Source: Acidobacteriota bacterium (GTDB lineage: Bacteria > Acidobacteriota > Blastocatellia > Pyrinomonadales > Pyrinomonadaceae). From it: a stretch of 20,399 bases of DNA. The translations under genes and the position numbers were made by a program. Each line of letters opens with the position of its first letter. Positions within the stretch are counted from its first letter, which is position 1. Positions 15,206-20,399 of the stretch are shown one piece after another. The stretch spans positions 1 through 20,399 of the forward strand of contig JAEZIT010000050.1 in the NCBI GenBank assembly GCA_023436495.1. Reading direction: 5' to 3'. The notes under the pieces were generated by a model that was not told the DNA's origin, searched no databases, and was given only the letters and a program-made list of their open reading frames with translations.

Positions 15206-15227
15206 GGAAGACACAAGGGTAACATAA

Positions 15228-15728
15228 ATGAGCGCCGATAAAAATCAAATTTCAAGAGAGCATTTTGTCGAATCTGTGGCATTTCTGCTGCGTGAAACGT
15301 TCGAGGGCTCGCCTGAAGGCGAACCGAGCGCTTTTCTGGATCGCGGCGTAGGATTTTTCAGCACGTTGGAAAATCTGTCTTCGGATGATGCTTCTTATGA
15401 GTTGCGATCGACTACCATAGCAGCACACACTGAGCACGCGAAGTTTTACCTCGACCGATTATGCGAATTCATGAACGGCCGCACGGAGCGTGTGAATTGG
15501 GAGGACAGTTGGCTGATCGAAACGGTCAATCCCGATGAATGGGAATCGCTGAAGAATGCTGTGCGGAAGTCATACGAAAGCACATTGAAATTCCTTGCAG
15601 CAAAAGTGGAATGGCCGGAAGACAACGTCGGCATGGCGGTTGGATTGGTCGCTCATACCGCGTACCATCTGGGTGCAATACGGCAAATAGCAAAAAATTT
15701 GCCGTCAGACGCTGCTGCGGACGAATAA
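15228..15728 (+). CDS. DinB/YfiT-like putative metalloenzyme
   Basis: 166 residues, ATG at 15228. Predicted four-helix bundle with the DinB-like metal triad: His67 in the helix STTIAAHTEHAKFYLDRL and the H-x3-H pair His143/His147 in VAHTAYHLGAIRQI. The superfamily contains thiol S-transferases (bacillithiol- and mycothiol-dependent) and damage-induced proteins of unknown role; the specific activity cannot be told. An AAGGG about 8-12 bases before the ATG is the likely ribosome site. The stop overlaps the next start by one base (TAATG), so the VOC protein downstream is probably made by translational coupling. Confidence 0.78.
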   Translation: MSADKNQISREHFVESVAFLLRETFEGSPEGEPSAFLDRGVGFFSTLENLSSDDASYELRSTTIAAHTEHAKFYLDRLCEFMNGRTERVNWEDSWLIETVNPDEWESLKNAVRKSYESTLKFLAAKVEWPEDNVGMAVGLVAHTAYHLGAIRQIAKNLPSDAAADE

Positions 15729-16144
15729 TGAAGAACGTTTTTCATCTAGCGTTTCCGGTACATGACCTGGCGGCAGCGCGCGAATTTTATGGCGGTGTGC
15801 TGGGCTGCCGCGAGGGCAGAAGTTCGGAGAAGTGGGTGGATTTCGACCTTTTCGGGCATCAGATCGTGGCGCATCTCGCGCCGGAACGCGCCGGCATAAG
15901 TGCTTCGAATCATGTGGATACCGACGATGTTCCAGTGCCTCATTTTGGGATCGTGCTGGAAATGGATGACTGGAAAGATCTGTCGGATAAACTGACGGCG
16001 AAGGGCGTCGAATTCGTGATCGAACCTAAGATCAGATTTGCAGGCGAGGTCGGAGAACAGGCTACGATGTTCTTTCTGGATCCGAGCGGAAACGCTTTGG
16101 AATTCAAAGGGTTCAAAGATCTTTCGCAGGTTTTCGCCAAATAG
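15728..16144 (+). CDS. VOC-superfamily (glyoxalase/dioxygenase-like) protein
   Basis: 138 residues from the ATG at 15728, which shares its A with the preceding TAA. The open frame extends further upstream, but that part overlaps the DinB-like gene and looks non-coding. The paired beta-alpha-beta-beta-beta units of the VOC fold are visible: FHLAFPVHDLAAAREFYGGVLG at 5-26 and FFLDPSGNALEFKGF at 115-129. Likely metal ligands are His6, His72 (PHFGIVLE) and Glu125. Relatives include glyoxalase I, FosA/FosB and extradiol dioxygenases; single-domain members usually work as dimers. The close coupling to a DinB-like protein hints at shared chemistry on a thiol conjugate or electrophile, which is inference only. 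Confidence 0.88.
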   Translation: MKNVFHLAFPVHDLAAAREFYGGVLGCREGRSSEKWVDFDLFGHQIVAHLAPERAGISASNHVDTDDVPVPHFGIVLEMDDWKDLSDKLTAKGVEFVIEPKIRFAGEVGEQATMFFLDPSGNALEFKGFKDLSQVFAK

Positions 16145-16194
16145 TCAGAAGGTGGCCGAAAGCGCCGTCGGGCATTTTAGTTGTAACCACAATT

Positions 16195-17130
16195 ATGAAA
16201 TTAGTCCTTGTTCTTGCGATTTTGGCGGCCGTCACGGGCGCTCGCGCCCAGCAGCGCTCCATAGCCGTAACGATCGATGATCTGCCGGTAGTTTCGACTC
16301 GCCGAGACATGAAAAACAGGCAGGAAATCACACGAAAATTGATCGCACATGTCAGGAAGGCGGAGGTGCCGGCAGTCGGATTCGTAAATGAGAACAAGCT
16401 TTATTCGGACGGAAAGCGCGACGAACAGCAGGTCGCGTTGCTGAAGATGTGGACTGACGCCGGGCTGGAACTTGGCAATCACACATATTCGCACCGGAGC
16501 CTGAACGCGATCGCGTTGGATGAATATCAGCAGGACGTAATAAAAGGCGAACCGATAACGAAGGAATTGTTGACCGCATCAAATCAAAACATGCGGTATT
16601 TTCGGCATCCGTTCCTCCAGACAGGACGGACCCTGGAGATCAAGGCCAAATTCGCTGAGTTTCTGGCTTCACGCGGATATACGATAGCTCCGATCACGTT
16701 CGATAATGCGGACTATATCTTTTCGAGAGCGTATGACCTCGCGTTCGACAAAGGCGATAAAAAATTGATGAAGCAGGTTGGCGATGCGTATGTGCCGTAT
16801 ATGGAAGCGAAGCTTGATTATTGGGAGCGACAATCGAAGAAGCTCTTTGGCAGGGAAATGGCCCAGACAATGCTGATCCACGCGAATTTCATCAATTCCG
16901 ACTATTTCGACGATCTTGCAAAGATGATGAAACGGCGCGGATATCGATTTGTAACGCTCGACGAAGCACTTAAGGACGTGGCATATCGGCTGCCGGACAA
17001 TTATCTCGGGCCGGCCGGAATAAGCTGGCTGCATCGATGGGCACGGGACAAGGGACGTGAGTTCATTCTGGCGGACGAACCGAAGGTGCCGGAGTTCGTG
17101 CTGAAGGCGTCGGGATTTGAATCGGAGTAG
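16195..17130 (+). CDS. Secreted NodB-type polysaccharide deacetylase family protein
   Basis: 311 residues. A short signal peptide (1-18, ending ARA|QQ) indicates export. NodB motifs are: AVTIDDLP with Asp28/Asp29 (motif 1), LGNHTYSH with metal ligands His96 and His100 (motif 2) and YFRHPFLQTG near 135-144 (motif 3, with His replacing the usual first Pro after Arg). The C-terminal half includes MLIHANFINSDYF and a GYRFVTLDEAL strand-helix, as in full-length family members. Such enzymes remove acetyl groups from N-acetylated sugars of cell wall or exopolysaccharide. The gene follows the VOC gene after 50 bases without a clear Shine-Dalgarno and precedes the histone-deacetylase-like gene by 10 bases, so the two deacetylases are probably co-transcribed. 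Confidence 0.9.
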   Translation: MKLVLVLAILAAVTGARAQQRSIAVTIDDLPVVSTRRDMKNRQEITRKLIAHVRKAEVPAVGFVNENKLYSDGKRDEQQVALLKMWTDAGLELGNHTYSHRSLNAIALDEYQQDVIKGEPITKELLTASNQNMRYFRHPFLQTGRTLEIKAKFAEFLASRGYTIAPITFDNADYIFSRAYDLAFDKGDKKLMKQVGDAYVPYMEAKLDYWERQSKKLFGREMAQTMLIHANFINSDYFDDLAKMMKRRGYRFVTLDEALKDVAYRLPDNYLGPAGISWLHRWARDKGREFILADEPKVPEFVLKASGFESE

Positions 17131-17140
17131 TATTGATATT

Positions 17141-18091
17141 ATGACAACCGCATTGGTACATCATCCTATATTCGAAAAGCACGATACAGGCCCGGGACAC
17201 CCTGAGACGCCAGTGAGGTATGAGGCAATTATGAACTCGCTGCGCGGAGATGAAGCGTTGTGGAAAAGCCTAAAGGAGATCACTCCCGAGGCCGCTACGA
17301 AGGGGATGATCCAGGCGGCGCATACGCCACAGCATTTCAAGCGCGTCGAGAAGGCGTTTGAGGAGGGCCTGGACCGGTTGGATATGGATACCACAATATC
17401 GATGCGGTCATTTGACGCTTCGATGTATGCCGCGGGGGGCGCCTGTGCCGCGGTTGACGCCGTGATGAGCGGCGAGGTGCAGAATGCGTTTGTCGCTGCG
17501 AGGCCGCCGGGACACCATTCAACCGCGGAAAAGGCAATGGGTTTCTGCCTGTTCAACAACGTGGCGGTCGCAGCACGCTATGCTCAGAATAGATATAAGG
17601 ACGTCGAGCGCGTCGCGATCCTCGATTGGGACGTGCATCACGGCAACGGCACACAAGGTATATTTTATGACGATCCAACCGTGCATTTTTTCTCGATGCA
17701 CCAGTACCCCTGGTATCCGGGAACCGGAACGCGAGGCGAGACGGGATTCGGACGCGGATTGGGCACGACACTGAACGTCCCGTTGAAAGCAAATACGTCA
17801 GCGGAAGAGCAGAAGCGCGTGTTCGAAGGCGCGCTCGAAGATATTGCTTCGAATTTCAAGCCCGACCTGGTAATGATCTCGGCAGGTTTTGATGGCCATC
17901 TTCATGATCCGCTCGGGCAGCTTCGGCTGGAAGATCCCGATTTTGCATCGATGACGCGGTCCGTAATGGACTGGGCAGAAGACATTTGCGGCGGGCGAGT
18001 CGTGTCGTGTCTGGAGGGCGGTTATAACCTCGAAACGCTGGGTGAAACCGTTCGGATGCACGTGCAAACGCTGGCAGAAGACCGAGTTTGA
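17141..18091 (+). CDS. Histone-deacetylase-superfamily amidohydrolase
   Basis: 316 residues from ATG 17141; a TTG start at 17117 is possible in frame but would overlap the previous gene. The arginase/deacetylase fold motifs are all present: RPPGHHST with His125/His126 as the charge-relay pair, LDWDVHHGNGTQ with zinc ligands Asp164 and His166, SAGFDGHLHDP with zinc ligand Asp251, and EGGYN with the transition-state Tyr295. N-terminal HHPIFEKHDTGPGHPE is typical of bacterial class II-like HDAC/AcuC/polyamine deacetylase relatives. It has no signal peptide and is cytoplasmic. Substrates could be acetyl-lysine, acetylpolyamines or other small amides; not resolvable here. A GGAG lies 13 bases before the ATG. 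Confidence 0.93.
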   Translation: MTTALVHHPIFEKHDTGPGHPETPVRYEAIMNSLRGDEALWKSLKEITPEAATKGMIQAAHTPQHFKRVEKAFEEGLDRLDMDTTISMRSFDASMYAAGGACAAVDAVMSGEVQNAFVAARPPGHHSTAEKAMGFCLFNNVAVAARYAQNRYKDVERVAILDWDVHHGNGTQGIFYDDPTVHFFSMHQYPWYPGTGTRGETGFGRGLGTTLNVPLKANTSAEEQKRVFEGALEDIASNFKPDLVMISAGFDGHLHDPLGQLRLEDPDFASMTRSVMDWAEDICGGRVVSCLEGGYNLETLGETVRMHVQTLAEDRV

Positions 18092-18118
18092 TTAATTGCG
18101 AATGAGTTGTGCTACACT
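18088..18118 (+). promoter_or_regulatory. Possible promoter of the zinc-ribbon gene
   Basis: An extended -10 TGCTACACT (TACACT at 18113-18118) lies 19 bp after a weak -35 TTGATT (18088-18093). It would start transcription near 18125, with a 39-base leader to the ATG. The -35 overlaps the end of the preceding coding sequence. Confidence 0.35.
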
Positions 18119-18163
18119 CAATCCCACAACTCTTCACACAACTACATAAAAGGAGCGCACGTC

Positions 18164-18445
18164 ATGCCGGATATCGAGATCCCATGTGTTCAATGCAAAG
18201 AGATCTTCATCTTCACGGAGAAGGAGCAGGAAACTTTCTACCAGCGCAATATGATGCAGCCACAGCGCTGTGCGAAATGCCGTTCGAAAAAGGCTGCTGC
18301 GAACGAAGAGGCGCCGAAACGCTTCGAGATCGTTTGCGACAATTGCGGCAAGCACGATCAGGTCCCGTTTCAGCCTAAAACAGGCCGGTCGGTGCTGTGC
18401 AGGGAATGTCATGAAGCAAAGAGGTCGCGCGCTCGATTCGTATGA
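18164..18445 (+). CDS. Small double zinc-ribbon protein
   Basis: 93 residues from the ATG at 18164, placed by a good AGGAG at 18151-18155; an upstream in-frame ATG at 18107 is rejected because it has no ribosome site and lies in the promoter. Eight cysteines form two CxxC...CxxC ribbons: Cys8/11 with Cys36/39, and Cys58/61 with Cys79/82. The first has the pattern C-x2-C-x3-F-x-FT...EQ.FY...PQRC..CR of the zf-trcl-type 'probable zinc ribbon' family; the second (CDNCGK...VPFQPKTGRSVLCRECH) matches the CxxC ribbon common in small bacterial proteins. A basic tail (KRSRARF) suggests RNA or DNA contact. No enzymatic role is visible. It stands alone between a promoter and a hairpin. Confidence 0.87.
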   Translation: MPDIEIPCVQCKEIFIFTEKEQETFYQRNMMQPQRCAKCRSKKAAANEEAPKRFEIVCDNCGKHDQVPFQPKTGRSVLCRECHEAKRSRARFV

Positions 18446-18478
18446 CACGCGCCGGCCGGATGGAAAAAGACCAAGAGT

Positions 18479-18517
18479 GCGGCTAACGGCTGAAAGATCG
18501 CCACAGCCGCTTTATTT
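18479..18517 (+). terminator. Terminator-like hairpin directly before the crotonase start
   Basis: GCGGCT (18479-18484) pairs with AGCCGC (18505-18510), with an inner GGC/GCC pair, followed by TTTATTT. The T-rich tract ends right at the ATG of the next gene (18518). It could end the zinc-ribbon transcript or fold over the crotonase translation start. Confidence 0.45.
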
Positions 18518-19309
18518 ATGTTCGAAACCATAAATTACGAATCTGCGGATAACGTCGCAGTTATCCGTTTCAACCGGCCGGAGGCAATGAATGCACTATC
18601 TTCGCAGCTGACGGAAGACCTTACGGCCGCGATACGTCACGCGATCGACGGGGGCGTACGGGCAATCGTGCTCACGGGCTCGGGCCGGGCGTTTTGTTCC
18701 GGCGGGGACCTTCGCGAAATGCAGGCGATCGGCGAAAAGGAAGGGCGGATCGAGGCGTTTTTGGATACGCCTTTGAAGTCGCTGCATAACGTGATACGCC
18801 TTATACGGGAAACTCCGATTCCGTTCGTAGCGGCGGTAAACGGAGTTTGCGCGGGGGCCGGAACAAACTTTGCGCTTGCTTGCGACATCGTTATCGCAGC
18901 AGAGGATACGACCTTTAATGAGGCATTCGTCCGCATAGGGTTGTCGCCGGATTGCGGCGGATCGTTCTTTCTCCCGCGGGCGGTAGGTGAAAAACTCGCC
19001 GCGGAATTGTTTATGACCGGAGAAAGCGTTACGGCCGAGCGGGCGGCACATTTCGGAATGATAAACCGGGTCGTCCCCGCCGATACTTTGATGACGGAAG
19101 CTCTGCAGATGGCAGGGAAATTGGCCGCGGGGCCGACGGCATCGATCGGCCGAATCAAGCAAATGTTAAACGCTTCATATTCAAACACGCTCTCCGAGCA
19201 GTTGGACCTTGAGGCCGAATTACAGCTCGAATCGGGCAAAGGTGACGATTTCAAAGAAGGGGTAAAAGCGTTTTTTGAAAAGCGCCCGCCGCAGTTTACG
19301 GGAAGATAG
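18518..19309 (+). CDS. Enoyl-CoA hydratase/isomerase family protein, PaaG-like
   Basis: 263 residues, the usual crotonase length. The oxyanion-hole segments are FCSGGDL (59-65) and VNGVCAGAGTNFALACD (107-123). The two hydratase glutamates (in the GGGxELA and PEI contexts) are absent: the first is replaced by Asn117 and the second by Phe137. Instead there is LSPDCGGSFFLPR with Asp145, the pattern of PaaG (ring-1,2-epoxyphenylacetyl-CoA isomerase) and related isomerases. An isomerase is therefore more likely than a hydratase; the real substrate is unknown, and no other phenylacetate-pathway gene is present. The ATG has no Shine-Dalgarno and is preceded immediately by a hairpin and T-tract. A strong terminator follows the stop. 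Confidence 0.9.
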   Translation: MFETINYESADNVAVIRFNRPEAMNALSSQLTEDLTAAIRHAIDGGVRAIVLTGSGRAFCSGGDLREMQAIGEKEGRIEAFLDTPLKSLHNVIRLIRETPIPFVAAVNGVCAGAGTNFALACDIVIAAEDTTFNEAFVRIGLSPDCGGSFFLPRAVGEKLAAELFMTGESVTAERAAHFGMINRVVPADTLMTEALQMAGKLAAGPTASIGRIKQMLNASYSNTLSEQLDLEAELQLESGKGDDFKEGVKAFFEKRPPQFTGR

Positions 19310-19328
19310 GAGACACTAGGAATTCAGC

Positions 19329-19369
19329 AAAATAAGCCGTCGGGGCCTTGGCTCCGACGGCTTATTTTT
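19329..19369 (+). terminator. Strong intrinsic terminator after the crotonase gene
   Basis: A perfect stem of at least 13 bp (AATAAGCCGTCGG with CCGACGGCTTATT, extendable to 15 with flanking A/T) around a 10-base loop, followed by a T5 tract. Flanking A and T runs make it potentially bidirectional. It insulates the receptor gene to the right. Confidence 0.93.
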
Positions 19370-19396
19370 ATAGAGAAAGATTTTTAACCGAAGAAA

Positions 19397-19426
19397 TTGA
19401 CAACCGACAGGATCCGGAATTAATAT
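19397..19426 (+). promoter_or_regulatory. Near-consensus sigma-70 promoter of the siderophore-receptor gene
   Basis: TTGACA (19397-19402), an 18-bp spacer, then TAATAT (19421-19426). The predicted start is near 19433, giving a leader of about 113 bases. The -35 is a perfect consensus and the -10 differs by one base. Confidence 0.65.
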
Positions 19427-19434
19427 GTTTGTAC

Positions 19435-19457
19435 TGAAATTGAAAATCGATTTCAAT
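19435..19457 (+). promoter_or_regulatory. Fur-box-like operator
   Basis: Hexamers TGAAAT and TGAAAA in direct order, three bases, then the inverted ATTTCA (19435-19455) mimic the forward-forward-x-reverse arrangement of Fur boxes. The core ATTGAAA-N5-TTTCAAT (19439-19457) is a perfect 7-bp inverted repeat. It sits at the predicted transcription start, where a bound repressor would block the polymerase. The downstream gene is a siderophore-type receptor, which fits iron control. Confidence 0.5.
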
Positions 19458-19545
19458 AAGGCATTTTAATCCCGAAATACTGAGGCCCGAGGCGGAGATC
19501 AAAACCACCAAACAGCCGATCATTTTCCAAACTGGAGTTTTTAAT

Positions 19546-20399
19546 ATGTTGTCCAGAGTCAGCGTCAACTCGATGAATCCATATAAACTGACTACTTTAA
19601 TTATCCTGTTAATTCTTCTTTTTTCGATCGCCGGTTCCGGACAGACGCGGACGAGTGTGCTTCAGGGCATCGTTACGGACGAGAACCGGGCGATCATTCC
19701 GGGAGCGGTTCTGTCGCTCAGTGACGGCGAACGCGTGATACGCGAGATAAAGTCCGACGACAACGGCGAGTTTTCTTTCGGTGAATTACCGTATGGGAGG
19801 TACAAAGTCGTCGTTTCCAAAGAAGGTTTTGCCGTTTCGGAACGGGAGGTAGAGCTGACGGCTACGACAGGCGCGTCGGACATGACGTTGGCCGCGGGCA
19901 CAGTCAGCGAAGTAGTAACGATCGTGCTGGATAGCGCGGAAGCCGCTTTGGAATCGACCTTGAAGATGCCGGCGTCGCTTCACGAAACACCGCGAAGCGT
20001 TTCCGTCATAGGTTCGGAGCGGATTCGCGAGCAGAACTTTAGACAGGTTGCGGACGTCCTGAATTTCGTGCCGGGTACCACACAGAACAGTTATCGCAAC
20101 GGAAGCTACCACTATTATTCGCGAGGATACAGGATGGGGCCGGACGACACGCGTTTGGACGGGTTCAGCGGGATAAACGTCGGAAGCGGCGGTTTCGGCG
20201 CGAGTATGTTCGGCGTTGAAGAGGTGGTAGTACTGCGCGGGCCGGCCAGCCTTGTTTACGGGCAGACGAATGCGCCGGGCGGACTAGTGAACCTGGTGAC
20301 CAAAAAACCGCAAGAGAAGAGACTTACGCGCGTCGATCTTCGCGGAGCCGGTTATGGCGGAAACGGCGTATCTATCGGCGAGCGGCCGTCTTTCGGAAT
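19546..20399 (+). CDS. TonB-dependent siderophore-type receptor with carboxypeptidase-regulatory domain, cut by window edge
   Basis: 284 complete codons seen from ATG 19546, with GGAG at 19534-19537 as ribosome site. Residues about 10-33 are a signal peptide (strongly hydrophobic LIILLILLF, ending GSGQ). Residues 37-120 form a carboxypeptidase-regulatory-like domain (LQGIVTDENRAIIPGAVL, GEFSFGELPYGRYKV). The FhuA-type plug starts near 145: ETPRSVSVIGSERI, FRQVADVLNFVPGT, YYSRGYRMGPDDTRLDGF, VEVVVLRGPASLVYGQ-like and APGGLVNLVTKKP. These are the hallmarks of ferric-siderophore receptors of the TonB-siderophore class; the added N-terminal domain is less usual for them. The barrel lies beyond the right edge. 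A near-consensus promoter and Fur-like operator precede it, supporting a role in iron uptake. Confidence 0.92.
   Translation, partial: MLSRVSVNSMNPYKLTTLIILLILLFSIAGSGQTRTSVLQGIVTDENRAIIPGAVLSLSDGERVIREIKSDDNGEFSFGELPYGRYKVVVSKEGFAVSEREVELTATTGASDMTLAAGTVSEVVTIVLDSAEAALESTLKMPASLHETPRSVSVIGSERIREQNFRQVADVLNFVPGTTQNSYRNGSYHYYSRGYRMGPDDTRLDGFSGINVGSGGFGASMFGVEEVVVLRGPASLVYGQTNAPGGLVNLVTKKPQEKRLTRVDLRGAGYGGNGVSIGERPSFG

Noticed and set aside
15539..15727. N-terminal extension of the VOC protein
   Set aside because: This part of the frame overlaps the DinB-like gene and its translation has no VOC-like pattern, while the ATG at 15728 starts exactly at the first beta strand.

Overview
The window looks like a chromosomal piece of an Acidobacteriota genome, probably of the Blastocatellia/Pyrinomonadales type. 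This is inferred from the very large Oar-like TonB-dependent receptor with an N-terminal carboxypeptidase-regulatory-like domain, the mix of housekeeping and secreted proteins, and the moderately GC-rich coding style. No phylogenetic marker search was possible. I see no mobile element, CRISPR array, tRNA or rRNA.

Layout. (1) Positions 1-3846, minus strand: a two-gene chemosensory operon. A TPR / zinc-ribbon / receiver protein is followed by a CheA-type histidine kinase that runs off the left edge. (2) 3847-4122: a divergent intergenic region with a strong double inverted repeat (candidate operator), then a plus-strand thioredoxin-reductase-like flavoprotein that lacks the redox CxxC. (3) 5395-9105: a 1236-residue Oar-like outer-membrane receptor, closed by an intrinsic terminator. 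(4) 9167-13151, minus strand: a translation-linked cluster in transcription order rpmE (L31), a DUF421 membrane protein, a DUF1385 membrane protein, prfA (RF1) and a histidine phosphatase. (5) 13489-14031: a small secreted protein of unknown function, whose 3' end overlaps the convergent METTL25/GSTCD-like methyltransferase (14006-15205, minus). (6) 15228-18091, plus strand: a run of small metabolic or detoxification genes: DinB/YfiT-like protein, VOC/glyoxalase protein, NodB-type deacetylase and histone-deacetylase-like amidohydrolase. (7) 18164-19309: a double zinc-ribbon small protein and a PaaG-like crotonase, ended by a strong terminator. (8) 19397-20399: a near-consensus promoter overlapped by a Fur-box-like hexamer array, driving a siderophore-type TonB receptor cut by the right edge.

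Functional picture. Most of the window is ordinary core and accessory metabolism. The parts most worth a second look are the signalling pair on the left (a CheA with an apparent degenerate first HPt domain beside an unusual TPR/Zn-ribbon/REC protein), the CxxC-less flavoprotein under its palindromic operator, and the iron-style promoter at the right. Three promoters read by eye share the pattern TTGAC[A/C/G]-N18-TA[A/T]TAT, which suggests normal sigma-70 promoters with 18-bp spacers in this organism. Many genes have no visible Shine-Dalgarno sequence. I did not find a clearly novel multi-gene system; the novelty claims below are architectural and regulatory.
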